The notes beneath the pieces are model-generated. The model worked only from the letters and a program-made list of their open reading frames with translations, made no database searches and was not told the DNA's origin. Source: CAYYNP01 sp964472545 (lineage in GTDB: Bacteria > Planctomycetota > Planctomycetia > Pirellulales > Thermoguttaceae). From it: a stretch of DNA of 43,959 nt. A program made the position numbers and the translations under genes. Location: NCBI GenBank assembly GCA_964472545.1, contig CAYYNP010000045.1, positions 1-43,959 on the forward strand. The letters are read 5' to 3'. The first letter of the stretch is position 1. Each line of letters opens with the position of its first letter. Positions 26,752-35,202 of this stretch are shown here, piece after piece.

Positions 26752-27657
26752 TCATCCCGTTCCCGCCAGGGCGTTGCCGCGCGAGAGCAGCCCAAGGAAG
26801 GCGTCCTCGAACGGCTGGTCGGTCGTCCAGGGGAAGTAATCGATCTGCCGCCGCATGCAAAACCGCCCCAGGTCGTCGATGAACTGCTCGAAGGCTTTGG
26901 CGTATCGGGTTAGTTCCCGCTTGGTCATCCACACGCGTCGAATCTCGTTGGTCTCCACGTCGACCAGGCGGATCTCGCCCTGTAGGTCGGGACGCATCTC
27001 CTCGGGGTGCAGCACGTGGATCACGTGGGTTTCGGCGGGCCAGCGGGTGGCTTGCAGCAGGGCCTCGGTCGACTGGTCCGGTGAGCGGCCGAAGAGGTCG
27101 GAAATTACGAAGACTATTCCTCGGCGGTCGCGGCTGGGTCGAAACTGCTGCAAGCCGCCGATCAGGTCGGTGGTCCCGCCGAATTGCAACGCGGCCATCT
27201 GCTTCAACAATAGGTGGACGTGTCCCTGGCCCTTCAGCGGCTGCGTCTCTCGCCGCAACTCGTCGGCCAGGCTGAGCACCGACACGCGATGCTGACTCAA
27301 CAGCGCCAGATAGGCCAGCGCCACGCCCACTCGCAAGGCCGCGATCCGCTTCTCGGGATGCGGCTCGAGCATCGACCCGCTGCGGTCGATCACGATGTGG
27401 ACGTGGAATTCCTGGATCTCCTCGAAAATGCGGATAAACGGCTTCTCCAGCCGGGCAAACAGCCGCCAGTCGATCGAGCGGAAGTCGTCGCCGGGGGTGT
27501 AGTGGCGGTGGTCTTTGAACTCGCGCGTAAAGCCGGCCGCGGGCGTCGATTGGCCGCCCCGCTTCTGAAGCTGGCGCCGCTTGCGAAGCTTGAAAAACAA
27601 CGACCGCAGGCGGCCGAGGAATCTGGCATCGAAAAGCTCGTCGGTCTCACTCGCCAT
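26752..27657 (-). CDS. DUF58 domain protein (VWA-like)
   Basis: The 301-aa soluble protein has the DUF58 signature REFKDHRHYTPGDDFRSIDW (45-64), followed by RLFARLEKPFIRIFEE. A MIDAS-type motif DRSGS (91-95) lies within the VWA-like fold. There is no signal peptide or membrane segment, so it is cytoplasmic. DUF58 proteins are regular partners of MoxR ATPases. The start ATG at 27657 overlaps the end of the TPR/PQQ gene by 11 bases, implying translational coupling. Length and motif spacing are normal for the family. Confidence 0.95.
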   Translation of the reverse strand: MASETDELFDARFLGRLRSLFFKLRKRRQLQKRGGQSTPAAGFTREFKDHRHYTPGDDFRSIDWRLFARLEKPFIRIFEEIQEFHVHIVIDRSGSMLEPHPEKRIAALRVGVALAYLALLSQHRVSVLSLADELRRETQPLKGQGHVHLLLKQMAALQFGGTTDLIGGLQQFRPSRDRRGIVFVISDLFGRSPDQSTEALLQATRWPAETHVIHVLHPEEMRPDLQGEIRLVDVETNEIRRVWMTKRELTRYAKAFEQFIDDLGRFCMRRQIDYFPWTTDQPFEDAFLGLLSRGNALAGTG

Positions 27658-30600
27658 CGGGTACCTGCTCCGTCAAAGCTGCAACTCGCCAGGGGCTGAC
27701 CAAAGTGTAGAGCACGGCCCGATCCACGCAACCGATCGGCGGCACGTGGACGCCAGGGTAGTGGACCGAATCGAGTGAGAACGACCTGCTCGCCGGTGCG
27801 TAAGCGTGTCGCGTGAGACCGGGATGCGGGGGCAAGCCGCTATAGGGTGAGGACGCAACGGTCAGCGGCGGCTCGTCAGGAAACTCGTCCGGCGGCTCCT
27901 CCGGGGCCACGTCTGCGGGCCAGGGTGTTAGAAACACGGTCTCGGCCGTGGCCGCCTTCACACAGAGAATACCCTGCGGCCCGGTCACGTAGAGCAACGC
28001 CCCGTCGGCCACCGCCTGCAACGGGACCAGATCCGAGCCGGCGATATCGGCCAACGAACATTGCCGTTGGGTGCCGGTCTTCACGTCGACCAACACGAGT
28101 TTGTCGCCCGAGAGCAGACAAACCGTACGGTCGACCACGGCCACGAACCGTCCGCCGGCCTGAATTCGCTTGCCGGCCAGGGGCAAATCCGTGTGGATGA
28201 TTTGTAGGCCCGACGAGTCGAACAACAGCAACCGGCGAGCGGCCAGTCGGGCGTATCGCGGTTCGCCCTCGTGTCCCTTCGCCGCCCAGACCACCGCCGG
28301 CGGCACGAGGCTGATTCCGCCCGGCGGCACCGCACCAAGACCTGGCATTCCCTGAAGGTAGTTCACGTATTGCGGCGGCTGGCTCGGCGGGTAGTACATC
28401 GGCGGTTGCGGCATGCCATACGGCCCCATTCCGGGAGGATAGCCGCCGTGCATGCCGACCGGGTACGGCCCATAGCCGCTCATGCTCATGCCGCCCACGG
28501 CCATCGCGTAAGCCGGGACAGGGGACGCGGTCGCCGGCTTGCCCGGTATCTTCGGCGGCGTCGGCTCGCGAAGTTCCAGCGGGAACTTCCGCACCCGGGC
28601 CGGCTCGAACGACCAGAGCACCTCGCCGCTGCGCGCATCGAGCACGGCCGTGCGCGCGCCGAACACGAACAGCCGGTTGCCCGAGAGACTGGCGCCCGCG
28701 TTTTGCCAGCCGACGTTGACCGATTTGCCCTCCTCGACGGCAAACACCTGGTCCCAAACGATCTTGCCCGTGGCCGGGTCGATCTTCGTCAGCGTGCCGG
28801 AGATCGGCTCGAAAGTGAGCACGTTCCCCTCGAAGAGGAATATCGAGGCGAACGCCAAGATGCCGCCGTTCTCCGCCGGCGGTCCGTTCACGGCGCCCAC
28901 GTTGGCCCGCCACAACAACCGCCCGTCGTCGGCCGCGTAGCAATGGACCTGGGCCATCCCCGGCACGTAGAGCCGCCCCGCATCGTCGGCCAGCGGACGC
29001 AACGGAATGCCGGCTTGTCCCAACACCAGCAGCAACGCCTCTTGGATCTCGCGAGCGGCCTGCGCCCGCTGCGCCGGCGACATCGGCTGCGTAGCAAGCA
29101 TCTGCTGGGCCTGGCGGATCTGCTGGATCATCTGCGCGGGCGTCATCCCGCCGAACCCGTATTGGGAAAGATCGCCCGTGGCCGCCGCCACCGGCATCAT
29201 CCGCCGGCTCCAGAGCAGCTTGCCCGTGGCGGCGTCGACACAGTGGCCGTTGCCGGCGCGATCGCAGATCAGCGTCCGCGCTTCGTCCAGCGGCAAGATC
29301 GCCGTGATCGGTGCCTGGTCGCCCGTCTCGAAGGTCCATTTGGCCGCCAACGTGCCCAAAGGGCCTTGCCTTGCTTCGCCCGCCACAGAGCCGCCGTGGG
29401 CGACTTCCGTCAACAGCCGGCGGGCGTGTTCGGCCGAGATCGTCAGCCCGTCGGGGAAGGCGATTCGTGGCGGCGTGTCCGGTTTGTCTTCACCGTTGCC
29501 TTCTGCCGGCTCACTTTCCGGTGGGGTTTCCACCAGCAAGCGTTCGAGTTCGCCAACCGCCTCGTCGCGCGTTGTCGGACGATCGAGACGTCCGAGCACG
29601 TACGCCCGAATCCAGGCCGCCCAGAGCGCCTGGTCCCGATCGAGGCCGGTCTGTTCGACGGCGTCCAACAACACCAGCCCCCGCCGTAGCGAGGCGGCGT
29701 CGCCGTCGGCCAGAAGCCGGGCAATGCTGCGCCAGTAAGAATCGGCCACGTGCGTTTGCAGCAGCGCCTGCGTCTCGCCGGAAAGCGGCATCTTCTCCAC
29801 ACCGGCCAGCAGCCGCCGCAACGCGTAGCGCAGCCGCGGCTCGTTGCCGCCGGCAGCCAAGGCCGTGATCCACTGCTTCCACTGCCCCCGCTCGGTGGGG
29901 CTGAGGACCGTAAGGCGTTCGAGCACGGCGAGGATCTTCTGCGGGCTTCCGCCGTGTTGTTGATAAAGCCGTTTGAGCGAGTTCAACAGTCCGGCGTCGC
30001 CGATCCGGTCCACGTCGATGCCGTCGAGCAGCCCGGCCACCAGATCGTGCCGTCCGGCGGTCGCGTGCAGCCGCGCCAAGCGGGCATGCGACTCGTCGGC
30101 AAATCGCGTATCGCGGGCAAGGTCCTGCAATTGCTCGGTGAGCGTGACGGCCTGGGTCTTGTCGTGTTCGAGCAGGGCAATCAACCGCCGCCGGATCTTC
30201 ACGCGGTCGTCCGGCGGCAGGTCGTCCTCGAGATCGGTGTGCAACATCGTCACCACGGTCCCGCGGTATTCGCTCCGCCCGGCCACCTCGGCAAACGCCA
30301 ACCGCCGCTCGAGCCGCCGCGGCGACCACTCGCCGGGGTCCGCATCGAGCCGGGCGTGCTCCGCTTCGAGGAATTGTGACAGCGTGTCGAAGTCGTCGTG
30401 GAACGAGGCGGCGGCCTCGAGCCACATCCGGTAGCGGGCACCCGTATCGGCCAACTCGCGGCTCTCGTCGATCAACTCCTCACCGTCGAGCACGTTGCCC
30501 AGCCGCTGTTCGACCTTCAGCAGCAGCACCCGCAGGTCGAGGTTCTGCGGTTGCTGGGCAATCCGCGCCGTCAACGCGGCCCGGGCTTCGACCAGGAACC

Positions 30601-32167
30601 TCTCGCGGGTCATCAGTTGTAACAGATCGAGCAGGTTCTCCAAGCTGGCCCGTTCGTCGATCGGACGGGAGAACAACTCGCCGACGCGGTAACGCTCGCC
30701 CAACGCCAGGTAAGTCTCGGCCAACTCGCGCATCACGTCGAGCCGCTTAGGGTCGATCCGAACCACCCGATCGAACAGCTCCGCCGCGTCGGCCAAGAGG
30801 CTGCTGCGGCGGAGAAACCGGGCCATCTCCAACAGGCCGGCGATCTTCTCGTCGGTCGCCGCGGACTTCAACAGGCGGTCGGTCTCGGCCAGGGCCTCGT
30901 CGCGGCGGTTCAGCAGAAAGAGCGTTTTGGCCCGCATCGCGATCAGGTCGCTCCGCTGCGGCTGGGCCTCGATCCGCGCGGCCAGATACTCCTCGCGGCC
31001 TCGCTCGTCGCGGAGCCGGTCGAACAGATCGATCGTGCGGCGTTCGATCTCGGCCGATTGCGGCAGACGGCGGCCGGCCTCCAGAAGGACCGTCAGCGCA
31101 TCGCGGCGAAACTGCAAACCGACCAGCACTTGGGCCAGATCGAGCACGGCCGCCACGTCGCGTGGATTGTCTTCGGCGCGCTTCCGGGCTGCGGCGATCA
31201 TCGCGTCGCGCTCGGCCTGCGTGGCCACCAGCGACAGCCGCTGCCGGACGATCTCGCCGCGGCGCCAGTAATCGGCCGTGAGTTTCGCCAGCAGGCGATC
31301 GAGCCGAGCCCCCGCGTCGGCCGTGCGTTCCAGCCCGACTTCCGCCGCCGCGGCCTCCAACTCGATCGTGACCATCGTTTCCGGATCGGCCGTTGTGGCG
31401 CCGGGCTTTTGGAGCAGCTCGAGCGCGGGGCCGTAGAACTTGTGCTCGAGCATCTTCCGCGCCACCATCAGACACTCTTCCGGCCGATCGACCAGCGCGG
31501 CCTGGGCCAGCAGGTGCTTCTCGGCCAGGTCGCGACGCCCCGCCACGACCGCCGCGGGCAACAGCTCGTCGATCCAGGCCATCTTGCGGTTGGCCCGGGT
31601 CGACAGCGCGATCGCCCGATCGAGGTGGTCCAACGCCCGCGGGTCGCGCCGTTGTTGGAGGATCTCGTAGAGCACGTGCTGCAGGAAGGCGTTCTGCGGA
31701 AACTGCGCAGCAGCAGCCCGCGCAGAATCCGACGCGGCCGGATCGCCGGTGGCCACCAGCAAGCGAATCAGCACGGTCCGTCCGCCGGGATCGGCCGGAT
31801 AATGGGCCACGTGGGCCCGATACATCCCCAACAACTCGTCGACGCGGCCGGCACTGCGATACAGCGTCACCAACCGATCGAGCGGCGCGGCCAGCGTCGG
31901 GTCGTGGTGCAGGGCCGTCCGTAGCGGCAACGATTTCGTCAACAACTCCTGCTCGGCGGAAACCTCACCGGACGGCTCGGCACCGGCGGCCTGGGGGATA
32001 TGTCGGCCAAGACTCCACAGAGCCAGGGCGATCGCCACGAGGGCGCACGGGTGCCACTCGCTGCTTGCCAGCCGGTGCTTACTGTCGTCAAAACGGGCCG
32101 CGCGGCACTGGCTGGCAAGCAGCCAGTGCCACCCTCTTGCCGTCTTGAAACGGGACGTGCGATTCAT
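27647..32167 (-). CDS. Very large exported TPR + PQQ beta-propeller protein (1506 aa)
   Basis: The start ATG forms an ATGA overlap with the moxR stop, which supports this start. The first 40 residues are odd: codons about 12-40 are an inverted repeat (32049-32134) read in frame. The hydrophobic core CALVAIALALWSLG (41-54) and cleavage region AAGAEPS follow. Residues about 70-900 are a long series of TPR-like helical repeats (for example LYRSAGRVDELLGMYRAHVA). From about 940 to the end are PQQ/BamB-like propeller blades (VDAATGKLLWSRR, CYAADDGRLLWRANVG, IDPATGKIVWDQVF, LDARSGEVLWSFEP). Two low-complexity inserts interrupt the propeller: a Gln/Met-rich helix (about 990-1040) and a Gly/Pro/Tyr/Met-rich loop (about 1219-1280). 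Probably a periplasmic scaffold for the VWA complex. Confidence 0.9.
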   Translation of the reverse strand: MNRTSRFKTARGWHWLLASQCRAARFDDSKHRLASSEWHPCALVAIALALWSLGRHIPQAAGAEPSGEVSAEQELLTKSLPLRTALHHDPTLAAPLDRLVTLYRSAGRVDELLGMYRAHVAHYPADPGGRTVLIRLLVATGDPAASDSARAAAAQFPQNAFLQHVLYEILQQRRDPRALDHLDRAIALSTRANRKMAWIDELLPAAVVAGRRDLAEKHLLAQAALVDRPEECLMVARKMLEHKFYGPALELLQKPGATTADPETMVTIELEAAAAEVGLERTADAGARLDRLLAKLTADYWRRGEIVRQRLSLVATQAERDAMIAAARKRAEDNPRDVAAVLDLAQVLVGLQFRRDALTVLLEAGRRLPQSAEIERRTIDLFDRLRDERGREEYLAARIEAQPQRSDLIAMRAKTLFLLNRRDEALAETDRLLKSAATDEKIAGLLEMARFLRRSSLLADAAELFDRVVRIDPKRLDVMRELAETYLALGERYRVGELFSRPIDERASLENLLDLLQLMTRERFLVEARAALTARIAQQPQNLDLRVLLLKVEQRLGNVLDGEELIDESRELADTGARYRMWLEAAASFHDDFDTLSQFLEAEHARLDADPGEWSPRRLERRLAFAEVAGRSEYRGTVVTMLHTDLEDDLPPDDRVKIRRRLIALLEHDKTQAVTLTEQLQDLARDTRFADESHARLARLHATAGRHDLVAGLLDGIDVDRIGDAGLLNSLKRLYQQHGGSPQKILAVLERLTVLSPTERGQWKQWITALAAGGNEPRLRYALRRLLAGVEKMPLSGETQALLQTHVADSYWRSIARLLADGDAASLRRGLVLLDAVEQTGLDRDQALWAAWIRAYVLGRLDRPTTRDEAVGELERLLVETPPESEPAEGNGEDKPDTPPRIAFPDGLTISAEHARRLLTEVAHGGSVAGEARQGPLGTLAAKWTFETGDQAPITAILPLDEARTLICDRAGNGHCVDAATGKLLWSRRMMPVAAATGDLSQYGFGGMTPAQMIQQIRQAQQMLATQPMSPAQRAQAAREIQEALLLVLGQAGIPLRPLADDAGRLYVPGMAQVHCYAADDGRLLWRANVGAVNGPPAENGGILAFASIFLFEGNVLTFEPISGTLTKIDPATGKIVWDQVFAVEEGKSVNVGWQNAGASLSGNRLFVFGARTAVLDARSGEVLWSFEPARVRKFPLELREPTPPKIPGKPATASPVPAYAMAVGGMSMSGYGPYPVGMHGGYPPGMGPYGMPQPPMYYPPSQPPQYVNYLQGMPGLGAVPPGGISLVPPAVVWAAKGHEGEPRYARLAARRLLLFDSSGLQIIHTDLPLAGKRIQAGGRFVAVVDRTVCLLSGDKLVLVDVKTGTQRQCSLADIAGSDLVPLQAVADGALLYVTGPQGILCVKAATAETVFLTPWPADVAPEEPPDEFPDEPPLTVASSPYSGLPPHPGLTRHAYAPASRSFSLDSVHYPGVHVPPIGCVDRAVLYTLVSPWRVAALTEQVPDGE
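32049..32134. repeat. Inverted repeat inside the start of the 1506-aa coding region
   Basis: Arms 32049-32077 and 32106-32134 match at 26 of 29 positions, with a 28-base spacer. The element encodes residues about 12-40 of the downstream protein (GWHWLLASQ...SEWHP). A related sequence begins at 43940 (GGGTGCCACTGCTGGCTTGC) and runs off the window. Confidence 0.85.
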
Positions 32168-33216
32168 GCCGCTCCCTTTGCCGGCGTGGGCAGGGTTTCG
32201 AGAATCCCGCCGATCAGGTCGTCGCCGTTGACTTGCTCCGCTTCGCCCTCGAAGTTGAGGATCAGCCGGTGCCTAAGCGCCGGCAAAGCCACCCGCTGGA
32301 TGTCCTCGACCGAAACGGCCGTCCGGCCCGACAGCAGGCAATACGCCCGGGCGGCGCGGACCATCGCCTGCATGCCACGCGGGCTGGCCCCATAGGAAAC
32401 GAAGCGATCGACCGGCGTGGTGCCACGGTCGGGCTGCGGATGCGTCGCCAACACCACGGCCGCGGCGTAGCGCATCAGCGGATCGGCCACGGGAACGTGC
32501 GTCAGCAACTCTTGCAGTTCGATGAACTCCTCGCCGGTAATCACGACGTCGAGGTCCGGCTCGGTGAACTTGGTGGTCCGCTTGGCAATCTCCACGATCT
32601 CGTCGGCCCGGGGGAACGGCACGTGCAGCTTGAAGAAGAAGCGGTCGAGTTGGGCCTCGGGCAGCGGATAGGTGCCTTCCATTTCCAGCGGGTTCTGCGT
32701 GGCCAGCACAAAGAACGGGGCCGGCAACACGAAGCGCTCGCCGCCGGCCGTCACGGCCCGCTCTTGCATGGTCTCCAACAGCGCGGCCTGCGTCTTGGGC
32801 GTGGCCCGGTTGATCTCATCGACCAGCAGCAGGTGATGGAAGACGGGCCCCTTCTCGAACCGAAAGGCCCGATGCCCCGCTTCGTCTTCGCCCACGATGT
32901 GGGTGCCCAGCACGTCGGCCGGCATCAGGTCGGGCGTGCATTGCACGCGGCCGAACGTGAGCCCCAACACGCGCGAGAGCACGTTGACCAGGTACGTCTT
33001 TCCCAACCCCGGCACGCCCTCCAGCAGCACGTGGCCTTGGGAGAAGGTCGAGACCAATACGTCGCTGATCAGGTCGCGATAGCCGACTACGGCGCGCTGG
33101 ATCTCGTCGATCAAGCGCGCAAAGCGGGTCTGAAAGTCGTCCATCCGGCTTTCGAGTCGCTCAACGAGATCGCCGTCAGGGGGTGGGGTCGGGCTGGTCG
33201 GTGGTTGGCTCATCAA
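32164..33216 (-). CDS. moxR: MoxR-family AAA+ ATPase
   Basis: The 350-aa AAA+ chaperone has Walker A GVPGLGKT, Walker B LLLVDEINRA, sensor region ATQNPLEMEGTYPLPEAQLD and arginine finger context, followed by the helical lid. MoxR ATPases act on VWA-domain proteins, assembling or activating metal- and membrane-associated complexes. The start is either TTG 33216 (AGGAG eight bases upstream) or ATG 33213. It overlaps the preceding gene's 3' end by about 40 bases, and its TGA stop overlaps the next ATG. This places it as the second gene of a tightly coupled operon with DUF58, BatA-like and double-VWA proteins. Confidence 0.95.
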   Translation of the reverse strand: MMSQPPTSPTPPPDGDLVERLESRMDDFQTRFARLIDEIQRAVVGYRDLISDVLVSTFSQGHVLLEGVPGLGKTYLVNVLSRVLGLTFGRVQCTPDLMPADVLGTHIVGEDEAGHRAFRFEKGPVFHHLLLVDEINRATPKTQAALLETMQERAVTAGGERFVLPAPFFVLATQNPLEMEGTYPLPEAQLDRFFFKLHVPFPRADEIVEIAKRTTKFTEPDLDVVITGEEFIELQELLTHVPVADPLMRYAAAVVLATHPQPDRGTTPVDRFVSYGASPRGMQAMVRAARAYCLLSGRTAVSVEDIQRVALPALRHRLILNFEGEAEQVNGDDLIGGILETLPTPAKGAA

Positions 33217-35092
33217 CGAGTTGTCTCCTAAGCGCGGTGAAATAGGCCAAGACCTGCCGGCGGCGCGACAGCGGCAGCGGTTCGTCGTCGAGGGCTTCCT
33301 CTTGGGCGCGGATGAAATCGACCGTCAAAGCGCGGTCTTGCCGGATCGAGTCCTCCGGGCGGAGCGTCGGCGCAATCCGCCGCACCGAAGACGGCCCTTC
33401 GGCCGTAGCGCCCGGATTGACCACGCCCGTGCCGGTGGTCGGCAACGGTATGGTGGCCGTGGTGCCGTAGGCCGCCGAGCCATGGCCGGGCATCAGGCCG
33501 CCGTTGCCCGCTCCCAGACCGCCGGGAATCGGACAAGCACCTGCTGCGACACCGCCCGGACACGACCCCGGGATGGGGCAGCCACCCAAGATCGCTCCGG
33601 GAGTCTGGCAGCTTCCCGGGATTGGAATCAGCACCGTCGGCGCGCCTGGCGGAGGCGTCCCCGGCACCAGGGCCATGGGCGTTCCCGGCGGCAGATTCTG
33701 TCCCGGCATCGCGCCGACGAGTTTCGCTCCGATCGAGGCCTGGCCAAGTTGGCCCGGCACGGCGGTGCCCATACGTTGTCCCAGCGGCATCTGCCCGAGC
33801 GACTGCATCTGCGCGGCGCTGAGTTGCCGCATTCCGGCCAGTTGGTTCTGGCCGAGTTGCCGCAGTCCACCCGGATTGCGTCCGAGGATGTTTTGTCCGG
33901 AGTTGCGTAACTGCCGGGCCAGTTGCTGCAAGCGCTGTTGGGCCAGTTGGCGCTGGCGGGCCTTGTTGAGTTGCTTCGAGAGTTGTTGGAACTGTTTGGC
34001 GGCGTCTTTGGGCTTCTTCTTCTTCAGCCCTTCGTCGGCTTTATCGAGATGGCGGCCCACCAGCCCCTGCTTTTCCGGCTTGGTGGCGGCCGTCATCGAT
34101 TTGTCGAGCGCCTCGCCGACCCGCCGCTGTTCTTCCAGCGACAGGTCTTCGCTATCCAACCGTTTGGACAGTTTCAGGGCCTCGTCCGACCCGCCTTCGA
34201 GGTCGTTGGCCTGCATTGCCGAGGCGAAGTCGCTGGTGTCGGCGTGCTTGGCCAACTCGGCCAGCATCTTGGAGAAGGGCTCGATATCCGCCCCCACCTT
34301 CATCGAATCGGCCAGCTTCTCCGCCTCGCGGGCCTTCTGTTCCAATTCGGCCAGCACGTCGCGATTGGTCTGGTCCTTCAGCGTACGAAGGTTCTCGGCC
34401 GTTTCGTCCAGCGACGTCTTCAACTCCTCGAGTTTCTCTTTCTCCTCGGGCGTCAATCCTTCGTTCTTTTCGAGTACCTTCAGTTCGTCCACCAGCGTGT
34501 CGGCCTCGGCCTTGGCCCGCGCACGAACCTCTTCGTCGAGCGCAGCCTCCTCGGCTGGCGAGGTCGACACGATCGCCAGCGAGCCGGCCCCGACGAGCAT
34601 CAGCAGCGCCGTGGGCAGAAGCCACCGATAATGGGGCGATCGCACCGGCAGGTCGCCGCGCAGCCCGTGCAGGTCCTCGGATAGCCGCCGGCGTGCGCGG
34701 TCCAGGTGCAGCCGCTCGCCGTCGTCGTCGCCGGCGTCGTAGCTTTGGCCCTCGAAACAATAGGCGGAGACGAACATCTCTTGCCGCCCGGCGCCCTCGT
34801 CCCAACGGGCCATCGCCACCTCGGGCGAAGGGCGGCGGATCCACGCCCACAAGCCGGCCGCCGCGACCCAAAGTACGATCAACCCGGCCACCACGGCCGG
34901 ACTGGGCCACCAGACGCCGTAGACCCACGTGCCGGAAGCCAGCACCACGCCGGTACGAATCGCCAGCGCGGCCGCCACGATGTAGACCGCCACCGCACTG
35001 AGGCCCAGGCAGCGAAACCACTGCACGACGAACAACCTCGCAACGACCCGCCGCGAGACGTCGTGGAACGAAAGCGGTTCATGTTCGGACAT
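33176..35092 (-). CDS. DUF4175-like membrane protein with coiled coil and Pro/Gly/Cys-rich repeats
   Basis: The 638-aa protein has membrane segments at about 25-45, 62-85 and 158-177. Long charged coiled-coil helices follow (about 180-300 and 345-400; LDEEVRARAKAEADTLVDEL). A Gln/Leu-rich stretch (about 385-440, QRQLAQQRLQQLARQLRNSG) and a Pro/Gly-rich region (about 440-560) with repeated CPIPG/GSCP units come next. The C-terminal region is polar and unstructured. The architecture (N-terminal TMs, Glu/Lys coiled coil, Gln-rich repeats) resembles DUF4175 proteins that accompany MoxR in other bacteria. ATG 35092 has GGAGGAG eight bases upstream. First gene of the MoxR operon. Confidence 0.83.
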   Translation of the reverse strand: MSEHEPLSFHDVSRRVVARLFVVQWFRCLGLSAVAVYIVAAALAIRTGVVLASGTWVYGVWWPSPAVVAGLIVLWVAAAGLWAWIRRPSPEVAMARWDEGAGRQEMFVSAYCFEGQSYDAGDDDGERLHLDRARRRLSEDLHGLRGDLPVRSPHYRWLLPTALLMLVGAGSLAIVSTSPAEEAALDEEVRARAKAEADTLVDELKVLEKNEGLTPEEKEKLEELKTSLDETAENLRTLKDQTNRDVLAELEQKAREAEKLADSMKVGADIEPFSKMLAELAKHADTSDFASAMQANDLEGGSDEALKLSKRLDSEDLSLEEQRRVGEALDKSMTAATKPEKQGLVGRHLDKADEGLKKKKPKDAAKQFQQLSKQLNKARQRQLAQQRLQQLARQLRNSGQNILGRNPGGLRQLGQNQLAGMRQLSAAQMQSLGQMPLGQRMGTAVPGQLGQASIGAKLVGAMPGQNLPPGTPMALVPGTPPPGAPTVLIPIPGSCQTPGAILGGCPIPGSCPGGVAAGACPIPGGLGAGNGGLMPGHGSAAYGTTATIPLPTTGTGVVNPGATAEGPSSVRRIAPTLRPEDSIRQDRALTVDFIRAQEEALDDEPLPLSRRRQVLAYFTALRRQLVDEPTTDQPDPTP

Positions 35093-35125
35093 CGCGTCAC
35101 TCCTCCGTCTGGGTATATCCGATCA

Positions 35126-35195
35126 GTAGTCATCTCGCTCCGCGAGATGTCACTCCGTTTCGATGTGATTGCGTCTCGCGGAGCGAGACGACTAC
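35126..35195. repeat. 22-bp inverted repeat upstream of the MoxR operon
   Basis: Arms 35126-35147 and 35174-35195 match at 21 of 22 positions; the core is TCTCGCTCCGCGAGA. It separates the stop of the paralog gene (35203) from the start of the operon (35092), all on the minus strand. It could terminate the first and insulate the second. Confidence 0.85.
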
Positions 35196-35202
35196 ATTAC
35201 AA

